Below are positions 42,257-50,506 of a DNA stretch of 64,000 nucleotides, piece by piece. Under the pieces are notes generated by a model, which was not told where the DNA came from, ran no database searches, and saw only the letters and a list, made by a program, of their open reading frames with translations. Where the stretch lies: the NCBI GenBank assembly GCA_964466455.1, contig CAYXNL010000003.1:1-64000 (forward strand), read 5' to 3'. The stretch's first letter is position 1. Each line of letters starts with the position of its first letter. Both the position numbers and the translations under genes were made by a program. Origin of the DNA: S010-25 sp964466455. Lineage in GTDB: Bacteria; Pseudomonadota; Gammaproteobacteria; SZUA-229.

Positions 42257-43585
42257 ATGAATGTATTAATTCTTGAAAATAGCCGTTTATTCCAGAAAAT
42301 GCTGTTCGACCTGCTAACCGATCTTGGCTGTACAGCAACCTGTCTGCGCACGGGTGAAGAAGGGTTACAACTGCTACAGAAAAAAAAAGAGGGATATTTT
42401 AATCTAATTATTGCCTCGCAACATATTTTTGATAGTAGCGGCAGTGATTTTATTAGTTATTGCCGGAATTCAGCACAACATATTCCTATTATTTTACTCA
42501 CCTCTGAACCCAACGATACGCTATTGAAGAATGCACGGTCAGCCGGAGTGCAGGATATTTTCCCAAAAACCAATCTGACCTACCTGAAATCCAGCATCCG
42601 TTATTATATTAAAGGTAAGAACAGCTTCAACTTTGAGGATGGCAAGGTCTTATATGTGGAAGACAGCCCTTCCGTATCCCTCGTCGTTACCCGTTATCTG
42701 CAGAAAATGAAGCTTACGGTGACGCATTTTGAATCCGCCGAAGAAGCTTTTCTCGCCTTTACCAATAACGAATACGATCTCGTTATTACCGATGTTATGT
42801 TGCGTGATACGATGGATGGTCTGTCTCTGGTCAGAATGATCCGCGCGCAGAATACTCATATTGCCAACACCCCTATCCTGGCAATGACCGGTAATGAAGA
42901 TACCCGGCTAAAAATTAACCTGTTACATGCCGGAATTAATGACTATGTAACCAAACCGCCAATAGAAGAAGAACTGGCAGCCAGAGTCAACAATCTGATT
43001 ACTAATAAACGTCTTGCCGATCAGGTACGCAAACAGCAACGATCTCTCTATCAGATTGCGATGACCGATCAGCTAACTACCTGTCACAATCGCCACAGCC
43101 TGTCTGAATATGCCCCCAGATACATTCGCGATGCACATCGCTATGAATTTCAGCTCTGTGTGATGATTCTTGATCTGGATCATTTTAAACGAATCAATGA
43201 TGAATTTGGTCATGCCGCAGGAGATACCGTTTTACATGAAATCGGTAAGCTACTGATGACAACCTGCCGTCAGGGTGATGTGGTTGCCCGTATTGGTGGT
43301 GAAGAGTTTCTAATTTTGCTACCGCATTGCACCCTGCATGATGCCGGCTGTAAAGCAGAAAAATTACGCAGTTTAATTGAATCTTCCCAACCGGAGAATA
43401 TTCAGGTAACCGCCAGCATTGGTATTGCCCTGCTCAATGAAGCCCATAATAGTAACTTTGAAAAGTTGTACAAAGCGGCGGATAACGCCGTTTATCTGTC
43501 GAAAAAGAATGGTCGTAACCAGGTAACTGTCGATATTAAAAGTACCAGTTCATCGCCTCAGCCAAAAATAATTTCTTCACAATAA
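42257..43585 (+). CDS. response regulator with two receiver domains and a GGDEF domain (PleD-like)
   Basis: A 442-residue diguanylate cyclase. The first receiver (about 1-120) lacks the phospho-acceptor: where Asp is expected the sequence reads NLIIASQHIF. The second receiver (about 128-250) keeps it in DLVITDVMLRD. The GGDEF domain (about 270-430) has the active motif GGEEF and an inhibitory I-site RQGD five residues upstream, so c-di-GMP synthesis with product inhibition is expected. No histidine kinase lies next to it; the hybrid kinase in this window is 15 kb away. It stands alone between metG and the rnf operon. Confidence 0.95.
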   Translation: MNVLILENSRLFQKMLFDLLTDLGCTATCLRTGEEGLQLLQKKKEGYFNLIIASQHIFDSSGSDFISYCRNSAQHIPIILLTSEPNDTLLKNARSAGVQDIFPKTNLTYLKSSIRYYIKGKNSFNFEDGKVLYVEDSPSVSLVVTRYLQKMKLTVTHFESAEEAFLAFTNNEYDLVITDVMLRDTMDGLSLVRMIRAQNTHIANTPILAMTGNEDTRLKINLLHAGINDYVTKPPIEEELAARVNNLITNKRLADQVRKQQRSLYQIAMTDQLTTCHNRHSLSEYAPRYIRDAHRYEFQLCVMILDLDHFKRINDEFGHAAGDTVLHEIGKLLMTTCRQGDVVARIGGEEFLILLPHCTLHDAGCKAEKLRSLIESSQPENIQVTASIGIALLNEAHNSNFEKLYKAADNAVYLSKKNGRNQVTVDIKSTSSSPQPKIISSQ

Positions 43586-43657
43586 CTATCTCTTCCTAGA
43601 TACTATATTTTCTGCCTTTTTTGCGACAAATCAAATCACTCTACGAATCTGATCTGT

Positions 43658-43663
43658 TAGAAT
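43658..43663 (+). promoter_or_regulatory. candidate -10 box immediately before rnfA
   Basis: TAGAAT lies only 6 bases before the rnfA ATG, which would give a leaderless or near-leaderless mRNA. No convincing -35 is seen 17 bases upstream, and a GAGTG in the same bases could act as a ribosome site instead. Confidence 0.3.
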
Positions 43664-43669
43664 GAGTGT

Positions 43670-44251
43670 ATGACTGAATACGCACTTATTTTACTTAGTA
43701 CCATTCTGGTAAACAACTTTGTCCTGGTTAAATTTCTCGGACTTTGCCCCTTTATGGGTGTATCACGTAAACTGGAAACGGCCATGGGCATGGCAATGGC
43801 AACCACTTTCGTATTAACATTGTCTTCCGTGTGCAGCTACCTGGTCGATGCCTATATCCTGTCACCACTTGGTCTGCAATATATGCGCACCATTATGTTT
43901 ATTCTTGTTATTGCTGTGGTCGTACAATTTACCGAAATGGTGGTGCATAAAACCAGCCCTCTGCTCTATAACGTACTGGGAATTTTCCTGCCATTGATCA
44001 CAACAAACTGCATAGTACTGGGCGTAGCTCTGTTGAACGTACAGGAAAAACACGGCTTTATGCAATCTCTATTCTATGGTTTTGGTGCTGCTGTAGGTTT
44101 TTCACTGGTACTGATTCTCTTCGCGGCTATGCGCGAACGGATCCTCGTTGCCAACGTTCCCGAGGCATTTCGAGGAACATCTATCGCACTGATTACCGCG
44201 GGTATTATGTCACTTGCATTTATGGGTTTTTCTGGACTTATCAAAATATAA
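43670..44251 (+). CDS. rsxA: Rnf electron transport complex subunit A
   Basis: A 193-residue membrane protein with six hydrophobic segments and the start ALILLSTILVNNFVLVKFLG. Conserved cysteines in KFLGLCPFMGVSR and TNCIVLGVAL are those binding the membrane [2Fe-2S] cluster with RnfE. Rnf couples ferredoxin and NAD redox to Na+ or H+ movement; in E. coli the homologue Rsx keeps SoxR reduced. It is the first gene of rnfABCDGE, followed by rnfB after 6 bases. Confidence 0.97.
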   Translation: MTEYALILLSTILVNNFVLVKFLGLCPFMGVSRKLETAMGMAMATTFVLTLSSVCSYLVDAYILSPLGLQYMRTIMFILVIAVVVQFTEMVVHKTSPLLYNVLGIFLPLITTNCIVLGVALLNVQEKHGFMQSLFYGFGAAVGFSLVLILFAAMRERILVANVPEAFRGTSIALITAGIMSLAFMGFSGLIKI

Positions 44252-44257
44252 GCTCTC

Positions 44258-44818
44258 ATGCTAACTGTCATTATTACTCTTGCTATTATGGCAGCACTGT
44301 TCGGGCTGATTCTGGGCTATTCTGCTATTCGTTTTAAGGTTAAAGGCGATCCACTTGTTGATAAAATCGACTCTTTGCTACCCCAGACACAGTGCGGGCA
44401 ATGTACTTTTGCGGGTTGCCGATCTTATGCACAAGCCATTGCAAAGGGGGAAGTCGATATTAACCAGTGCCCACCCGGAGGCGGGACAACCATTATCACC
44501 CTGGCAAAACTGCTTGATATAGACGTAAAGCCACTCAGTGCAGAGCATGGTGAAGAAAAACAATATCCGACGGTAGTAACCATCGATGAACAGACCTGTA
44601 TTGGCTGCACCCTTTGTATTCAGGCCTGTCCGGTAGATGCCATTGTTGGCGCTGCAAAACAGATGCATACGGTAATTGAATCGGCGTGTACTGGTTGCAA
44701 CCTGTGTATTCCACCCTGCCCAGTGGACTGCATTCATATTATTGAAATTAAACCCACGGTACGTAACTGGGTTGCCGAGCCACCTGATGTAGACGCTACG
44801 ACTCCGCATGCACGTTAA
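44258..44818 (+). CDS. rsxB: Rnf electron transport complex subunit B
   Basis: A 186-residue iron-sulfur protein. One N-terminal membrane helix (about 2-25), a four-cysteine cluster (CGQCTFAGCRSYA ... CPPGG), and two ferredoxin-type [4Fe-4S] sites (CIGCTLCIQACPVDAI and CTGCNLCIPPCPVDCI). It is the entry point for electrons from ferredoxin. Length is like E. coli RsxB. It lies between rnfA and rnfC; no other ferredoxin gene is nearby. Confidence 0.97.
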   Translation: MLTVIITLAIMAALFGLILGYSAIRFKVKGDPLVDKIDSLLPQTQCGQCTFAGCRSYAQAIAKGEVDINQCPPGGGTTIITLAKLLDIDVKPLSAEHGEEKQYPTVVTIDEQTCIGCTLCIQACPVDAIVGAAKQMHTVIESACTGCNLCIPPCPVDCIHIIEIKPTVRNWVAEPPDVDATTPHAR

Positions 44819-44871
44819 GTATGCCGGACACCCCGGTAAAGTAAAAAATAGGCCGTAACGAATAAAAAATC

Positions 44872-46440
44872 ATGACAGCAGTAAAGGATCTTTCAAAATT
44901 TAATGGCGGACTGGTACTCGATGGGCATAAAGATTTGTCCACTGCACAACCTGTTATGCCGATGGCGGCTGTGCGTCATTATATTATTCCTTTACAACAA
45001 CATATTGGAGAAATCAGCAAACCATTGGTTAAGGTAGGAGAACACGTCTTAAAGGGGCAGATGCTGGCATGTCCCGGTGGCGTAATAAGTGCAAGTATTC
45101 ATACGCCGGTATCCGGTACGGTGGTTGCCATCGACAATCAGGATATCCCCCATGTTTCCAGTCTGCCGGATCTATGTATTAGCATTGAAAATGATTTTAA
45201 AGAGCAATGGGTTGAAACAAAACCACTGGGTGAAGACTATAACAACACCTCATCACGTGATCTAAGGCAGCTATTGTGTGATGCTGGTGTCGTCGGCCTG
45301 GGTGGTGCCACGTTTCCCGCACATATCAAAGAGACCGAAATGCACATCCACAGCCTTATTCTCAACGGCGTGGAATGTGAACCGTATATTACCTGCGATG
45401 ATATGCTGATGCGTGAACATGCCACACAGGTACTGGCTGGTGCAGATATCATCGGGCATATTATCAAAGCGAGAGAATGCATTATCGCTATTGAAGACAA
45501 CAAACCCGAAGCCATTAGCGCCATACAGGCAGCTATTGACGAGGATGCAACGGGTTTCTTCCGTTTACAGGTTATTCCCACTCTCTATCCCAGTGGTGGC
45601 GAAAAACAGTTAATCAAAATCATTACCGGCAAAGAAGTACCGGTCGGACGTCTGCCTGCAGAAATCGATATTTTATGTCACAACGTTGCAACCGCCTATG
45701 CCGTTTATCAGGCCGTTTTTGAAGCAAGACCGGTAATATCACGAATTATGACTGTTACCGGAGAGGCTATAAAACAGCCACAGAATATTGAGGTTTTAAT
45801 TGGTACCCCGGTTGGCGACTGTATTGCTCAGTGTGGCGGTTATACAGAAGATAGTTACGAACTGATTATGGGGGGTCCGATGATGGGTTTTACCCTGCAA
45901 TCCGAGCATATCCCGGTAACCAAAGCCAGTAATTGCGTACTGGTGATGCCTTACGGGGAAATCACCTCTTCCACACAACACCTGCCCTGTATCCGCTGCG
46001 GGAAGTGTGTCGACGTCTGCCCGGTACGTCTGCTACCGCAGCAGATGTACTGGTATGCCAGCAGTAAAAATATGGAACGGATTCAGGATCACCACTTATT
46101 TGACTGTATTGAGTGCGGTTGTTGCGCCTACGTCTGCCCCAGTTCCATTCCACTGGTACAATATTACCGTTATGCTAAAACAGAAATTCGTGCGCAGGAG
46201 CGCGAACGCACTACTTCGGATATTGCCCGTAAACGCCATGAGGCACATCAACAGAGACTGGAACGACAGAAACAGGAACGTGAGGCTCGCCTGCGTAAAA
46301 AACGTGAAATGCTAAAAGATAAAAACGAAGGAGGAGATAACCATAAACAGGCCGTTATTGCCAACGCGGTTGCCCGTGCCAAAAACAAACAGGTGCAGCG
46401 AAAAAACACGGAAAAGAATAAAGTAGAGGAAACACAATAA
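44872..46440 (+). CDS. rsxC: Rnf electron transport complex subunit C
   Basis: A 522-residue peripheral subunit with the NAD(H)/FMN-binding module related to NuoF (GLGGATFPAHIK, LILNGVECEPYITCDD) and two [4Fe-4S] sites (CIRCGKCVDVCPVRLLP and CIECGCCAYVCPSSIPLV). The C-terminal tail (about 440-522) is highly charged and likely coiled coil; it is much shorter than the Ala-rich tail of E. coli RsxC. It is 53 bases after rnfB. Confidence 0.97.
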   Translation: MTAVKDLSKFNGGLVLDGHKDLSTAQPVMPMAAVRHYIIPLQQHIGEISKPLVKVGEHVLKGQMLACPGGVISASIHTPVSGTVVAIDNQDIPHVSSLPDLCISIENDFKEQWVETKPLGEDYNNTSSRDLRQLLCDAGVVGLGGATFPAHIKETEMHIHSLILNGVECEPYITCDDMLMREHATQVLAGADIIGHIIKARECIIAIEDNKPEAISAIQAAIDEDATGFFRLQVIPTLYPSGGEKQLIKIITGKEVPVGRLPAEIDILCHNVATAYAVYQAVFEARPVISRIMTVTGEAIKQPQNIEVLIGTPVGDCIAQCGGYTEDSYELIMGGPMMGFTLQSEHIPVTKASNCVLVMPYGEITSSTQHLPCIRCGKCVDVCPVRLLPQQMYWYASSKNMERIQDHHLFDCIECGCCAYVCPSSIPLVQYYRYAKTEIRAQERERTTSDIARKRHEAHQQRLERQKQEREARLRKKREMLKDKNEGGDNHKQAVIANAVARAKNKQVQRKNTEKNKVEETQ

Positions 46441-46486
46441 AATGCTGTCGCTAGCAAACGCTTCTATAAACCCTTCAATTTCAGCT

Positions 46487-46506
46487 AAGGAAGCTCTGAA
46501 TAAGTC
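46487..46506 (+). repeat. GGAAnnTCTGA dispersed motif, copy 2
   Basis: AAGGAAGCTCTGAATAAGTC lies between rnfC and rnfD, inside the operon. Related copies are at 147, 54824 and 61365. Confidence 0.4.
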
Positions 46507-46514
46507 TATTTAAC

Positions 46515-47561
46515 ATGTTATTTAACAAAACCCCATCACCGCATATTAAAACTAACATCAATGTTCAGACAATGATGTTTCAGGTTATTTACGCACTCAT
46601 CCCCGGTGCACTTGCCTCCATATACTTTTTTGGCTGGGGGGTACTTTTTAATCTGATTACTGCCATTACTGTTTGCCTTGGCAGTGAAGCTCTGATGTTG
46701 AGATTCCGCAACTATAATATCCGCAGTCATCTTGGCGATGGTAGTGCTTTAGTCACCGCCTGCCTGCTGGCATTGGCACTGCCACCACTGGCACCCTGGT
46801 GGCTCACCACCATTGCTTCGTTATTCGCTATCGTGGTTGCCAAGCATCTATATGGTGGACTTGGTTTCAACCCGTTTAACCCTGCCATGGTCGGATACAT
46901 TGTGGTGATGATATCCTTCCCGCTGCAAATGACATTATGGACTGCACCAATGGGTGTTGGCGCTGGCTGGCCTGATTTTGTCACTACCTTCCACTGGGTA
47001 TTTGGCGGTATTATTCCGCCTGGTCACACACTTGATTCATTGTCTATGGCTACACCCATTGACGTTATTAAGACGCAACTGAATCAATTCCATTATATTG
47101 CTGAAACGCGTAACAGTAGTGAATACAAAGCGATATTCGGTACCCTGAGTGGTATCGGCTGGGAATGGATAAATGCCCTCTATCTGGCTGGAGGAATCTG
47201 GCTGATTAAAAAGAAGGTTGTAGACTGGCGCATTCCCACTGCGTTCTTACTTGCACTGGCCTTCCTCGCTAATTTATTTGCCGTTATCGACTTTTCCAGC
47301 CATGCTTCTGCTCTGTTTCATCTATTCAGTGGCGGAACAATGTTAGCTGCTTTTTTTATTGCCAGCGATCCGATTACTGCCAGCACAACACCAAAAGGTC
47401 GATGGATCTACGGGCTTGGCATCGGCACTCTGGTCTTTGTTATACGCAGTTGGGGCGGTTATCCCGATGGTATTGCCTTTGCCGTTGTACTAATGAATAT
47501 AGCCGCACCCATTATCGACTACTACACCATGCCAAAAGTCTATGGCGACCCAGATCGCTAA
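46515..47561 (+). CDS. rsxD: Rnf electron transport complex subunit D
   Basis: A 348-residue membrane protein with about 8-10 helices. The covalent FMN attachment Thr lies in LDSLSMATPIDV. The family segment KHLYGGLGFNPFNPAMVGY is present. It is part of the ion-translocating membrane core. The gap from rnfC is 74 bases and contains a dispersed short motif. Confidence 0.97.
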   Translation: MLFNKTPSPHIKTNINVQTMMFQVIYALIPGALASIYFFGWGVLFNLITAITVCLGSEALMLRFRNYNIRSHLGDGSALVTACLLALALPPLAPWWLTTIASLFAIVVAKHLYGGLGFNPFNPAMVGYIVVMISFPLQMTLWTAPMGVGAGWPDFVTTFHWVFGGIIPPGHTLDSLSMATPIDVIKTQLNQFHYIAETRNSSEYKAIFGTLSGIGWEWINALYLAGGIWLIKKKVVDWRIPTAFLLALAFLANLFAVIDFSSHASALFHLFSGGTMLAAFFIASDPITASTTPKGRWIYGLGIGTLVFVIRSWGGYPDGIAFAVVLMNIAAPIIDYYTMPKVYGDPDR

Positions 47562-47601
47562 CCGCCTGATCGCTAACTATTAGAAACAATGATTACAAAC
47601 T

Positions 47602-48258
47602 ATGAAACTACTCAAGGAAAACCCGAAAAAAATTATTAATACTGCCCTGATATTAATGACTTTCGCCGCAGTCGGCGCAGCCATGGTAGGGTTCACGCAT
47701 AGCAAAACAAAAAATGCTATCCTTTACAATGAGAAACTGACCCTGCTGCGCAAACTCAACACTATTATTCCGGCACAGCAATATGATAACAAACTGCTTG
47801 AAGATACGATAAAAATACCTGCCGATACTTTACTCGGCACCAGTAAGCCGGAAACCGTTTACCGCGCACGCAAACAGGGAAAACCCGTTGCCGTCGTAAT
47901 ACCGGCAATTGCCTCTAATGGTTATAATGGCTCGATAGAAATGCTGGTTGGTATTTATCATAATGGGATAATTGCCGGTGTACGCATCGTCAGCCAGCAT
48001 GAAACCCCGGGGCTGGGGGATCAGGTTGACAGCGCCCATTCCAACTGGATTAAAGGCTTCACCGGAAAAAGCCTGAAACAGCCGGATGAAAGACACTGGA
48101 AAGTGAAACGTGATGGGGGTGCCTTCGATCAGTTTACCGGAGCCACTATTAGCCCACGCGCAGTGGTTAAAGCGGTTCATGCGGCCCTGCTCTATTACAG
48201 CAAACACAAAGATAAATTATTTGCCGGAAAAACCCACACCCAGGAGAGCACAAAATGA
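47602..48258 (+). CDS. rsxG: Rnf electron transport complex subunit G
   Basis: A 218-residue protein with an N-terminal membrane anchor (INTALILMTFAAVGAAMVGF) and an FMN-binding domain whose attachment site is in DQFTGATISPRAV. The family motif QHETPGLGDQVD is seen. It overlaps rnfE by four bases (ATGA). Confidence 0.97.
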   Translation: MKLLKENPKKIINTALILMTFAAVGAAMVGFTHSKTKNAILYNEKLTLLRKLNTIIPAQQYDNKLLEDTIKIPADTLLGTSKPETVYRARKQGKPVAVVIPAIASNGYNGSIEMLVGIYHNGIIAGVRIVSQHETPGLGDQVDSAHSNWIKGFTGKSLKQPDERHWKVKRDGGAFDQFTGATISPRAVVKAVHAALLYYSKHKDKLFAGKTHTQESTK

Positions 48259-48965
48259 AACATCTCTCTTTTGAAAAACAGGCAGAAATTATACGTAACG
48301 GCCTGTGGAACAATAATATGTCACTGGTACAGCTACTCGGTCTGTGTCCGTTATTAGCTGTTTCAAGTACCGTTGTTAATGGCCTCGGTCTGGGTTTTGC
48401 TACTCTGCTTACACTGGTGCTGTCCAATAGCAGCATATCTCTGATTCGCCCCTGGTTAAAATCAGAGATTCGTATTCCAATTTTTGTACTAATTATCGCC
48501 TCCATCGTCACCTGTATTGAACTAATCATGAACGCCTGGTGGCATGAACTTTATCTGGTACTGGGTATCTTTATTCCACTGATTGTTACCAACTGCGCCA
48601 TTATCGGTCGTGCCGAAGCCTTTGCTTCAAAGAATAATGTGCTGAATTCTGCTCTGGATGGCTTTATGACAGGATTAGGCTTTACTCTGGTTCTGGTGGT
48701 ACTCGGTGGTATGCGTGAACTAATTGGTCAGGGTACGCTGTTTGCCAATGCTCAGTTAATGTTTGGGCAATACGGCAAGGCACTCACCTTAACCGTCATC
48801 CCTCACTATCCGGGGTTTTTGCTAGCCATATTGCCACCCGGTGCCTTTATCGGACTCGGGCTGCTAATTGCACTGAAAAACATCATCGACAAACGCCAGG
48901 CCCAACGCAAAGCGGCTCGCATAAAACTCACCACTACAACCGAAGCAGCAGTGCAATGTAGGTAA
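48255..48965 (+). CDS. rsxE: Rnf electron transport complex subunit E
   Basis: A 236-residue membrane protein paralogous to RnfA with six helices and the cysteine motifs LLGLCPLLAVSS and TNCAIIGRAEAFA, which share a [2Fe-2S] cluster with RnfA. The start overlaps the end of rnfG. nth follows 53 bases later. Confidence 0.97.
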   Translation: MKHLSFEKQAEIIRNGLWNNNMSLVQLLGLCPLLAVSSTVVNGLGLGFATLLTLVLSNSSISLIRPWLKSEIRIPIFVLIIASIVTCIELIMNAWWHELYLVLGIFIPLIVTNCAIIGRAEAFASKNNVLNSALDGFMTGLGFTLVLVVLGGMRELIGQGTLFANAQLMFGQYGKALTLTVIPHYPGFLLAILPPGAFIGLGLLIALKNIIDKRQAQRKAARIKLTTTTEAAVQCR

Positions 48966-49018
48966 ATACAGCAAGGTAACCACATAAGGTAGACAGATAA
49001 CACCGCTGTAAAATATTA

Positions 49019-49654
49019 ATGAACAGACATAAACGCCACGAAATATTTTCACGACTACAGCAGGCAAACCCAGAACCCACCACTGAGCTTCATTACCACT
49101 CTACCTTCGAATTACTGATAGCCGTGATTCTTTCGGCCCAGGCAACCGATAAAAGTGTCAACAAAGCCACAGAAAAATTATTTACTGTGGCGAATACCCC
49201 GGAAGTTATGGTTGCATTGGGAGAAAACGATTTAAAATCATATATAAAAACGATCGGCCTGTATAACACCAAGGCAAAGAATATTATAAATACCTGCCGA
49301 CTGCTTATTGAACAACATCACAGCATGGTACCCGATGACCAGAAAGCCCTGGAAGCTCTGCCCGGTGTTGGTAGAAAAACGGCAAATGTGGTTAGAAATA
49401 CTGCTTTTAATCACCCGACTATTGCCGTGGATACCCACATTTTCCGCGTCGCCAACCGCAGCAAAATCGCAACCGGGAAAAATGTACTGGAGGTTGAAAA
49501 GAAATTACTAAAAGTTACCCCAGATGGGTTTTTGCATAACGCCCATCACTGGTTGATTCTACATGGACGTTATACCTGTATTGCGCGCAAACCACGTTGC
49601 GGCTCATGTATTATTGAAGATTTGTGTGAGTACAGACAGAAAACTGAAATATAA
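49019..49654 (+). CDS. nth: endonuclease III
   Basis: A base-excision repair glycosylase/AP lyase for oxidised pyrimidines. The helix-hairpin-helix LPGVGRKTANVV with catalytic Lys is present, followed by the catalytic Asp in VDTHIFRV, and the [4Fe-4S] cluster C-x6-C-x2-C-x5-C in CIARKPRCGSCIIEDLC. Length of 211 equals E. coli. It ends the rnfABCDGE-nth cluster, a conserved gammaproteobacterial order. Confidence 0.97.
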   Translation: MNRHKRHEIFSRLQQANPEPTTELHYHSTFELLIAVILSAQATDKSVNKATEKLFTVANTPEVMVALGENDLKSYIKTIGLYNTKAKNIINTCRLLIEQHHSMVPDDQKALEALPGVGRKTANVVRNTAFNHPTIAVDTHIFRVANRSKIATGKNVLEVEKKLLKVTPDGFLHNAHHWLILHGRYTCIARKPRCGSCIIEDLCEYRQKTEI

Positions 49655-49749
49655 TCCGGTCTGCCTTTTTGACTCAAGAATTACCTTGGGCCTGAGTGTT
49701 GACTGAAGTGGACGTATCCTGCACGATAATAAGCTTTACACGGCTCCAC

Positions 49750-49778
49750 TTGACTACACTGCATTTCGCAACCATAAT
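49750..49778 (+). promoter_or_regulatory. sigma-70 promoter of the toxin-antitoxin pair
   Basis: TTGACT (-35, 49750-49755), 17-base spacer, CATAAT (-10, 49773-49778), with the antitoxin start at 49811. The -10 box is overlapped by a direct repeat GCAACCAT (49768-49775 and 49779-49786), one helical turn apart, a candidate binding site for the RHH antitoxin. Confidence 0.65.
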
Positions 49779-49810
49779 GCAACCATGCGCAATTGATGGA
49801 GACTTTATAT

Positions 49811-50053
49811 ATGCCTGCTTTAACCATAAAGAATATCCCCGATGATCTCTACGATGAGATAAAAAACATTGCAAAACAACACCATAGGAGCATCAATAGC
49901 GAGGTTATTGTGTGTCTTAAACGCTCCCTGTTTCCTAAACGAATCAGCCCAGATGAACGACTTAGCACGATTCAGGCTATTCGCTCCCAAATTAAACCTA
50001 ACACCATTACAGCGGAAGATATTGACCAGGCCATAAATGAAGGAAGGCCATGA
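49811..50053 (+). CDS. FitA-like ribbon-helix-helix antitoxin
   Basis: An 80-residue protein with an N-terminal ribbon-helix-helix DNA-binding domain (MPALTIKNIPDDLYDEIKNI, then HHRSINSEVIVCLKRSLF) and a C-terminal toxin-binding tail (ITAEDIDQAINEG). It should bind and neutralise the PIN toxin encoded next and repress its own promoter. The frame opens at TTG 49793; ATG 49811 is preferred with GGAG 9 bases upstream. It overlaps the toxin gene by 4 bases (ATGA). Confidence 0.92.
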   Translation: MPALTIKNIPDDLYDEIKNIAKQHHRSINSEVIVCLKRSLFPKRISPDERLSTIQAIRSQIKPNTITAEDIDQAINEGRP

Positions 50054-50457
50054 TTATCGCTGATACTAATATTATTTCTTATCTTCTACTCCCGACTTCA
50101 TATACAGATTCAGTTGAAAGCCTTTATAAAATTGATCCTGACTGGGCTGCTCCCATACTTTGGAAAAGTGAATTTCGTAACGTCATGGCGCTTTACCTTA
50201 GAAAGAAGATTATCCGCCTGGAAAAAGCAATGCAGATTCAAGATACCGCTGAGTCAATTATAATTCAAAATGAATATGACGTTTCATCATCACAGATACT
50301 CACACTCATAGATGAAAGTAACTGCTCATCATACGACTGTGAATTCGTAGCACTCGCGCATCATTTTGATACAAAATTAGTTACTCAAGATAAAAAAATA
50401 TTACGCGAATTTCCATCTACTGCCATATCCGTATCAGATTATCTCTCCCAGCTATAA
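50050..50457 (+). CDS. PIN-domain toxin (VapC/FitB type)
   Basis: A 135-residue RNase toxin of the PIN fold. Acidic metal-binding residues are in MIIADTNIISY (Asp5), WKSEFRNVM (Glu), SSYDCEFVALA (Asp) and LVTQDKKIL (Asp). VapC-type toxins usually cleave tRNA or rRNA, but its target is unknown. It overlaps the antitoxin gene. The pair lies between nth and an RND efflux operon, in the only part of this region with an evident accessory-module character. Confidence 0.92.
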   Translation: MIIADTNIISYLLLPTSYTDSVESLYKIDPDWAAPILWKSEFRNVMALYLRKKIIRLEKAMQIQDTAESIIIQNEYDVSSSQILTLIDESNCSSYDCEFVALAHHFDTKLVTQDKKILREFPSTAISVSDYLSQL

Positions 50458-50506
50458 ACTACCCTGGACATACACACAGTGGATAAAAGGCGGGCTGCTG
50501 GAAACT

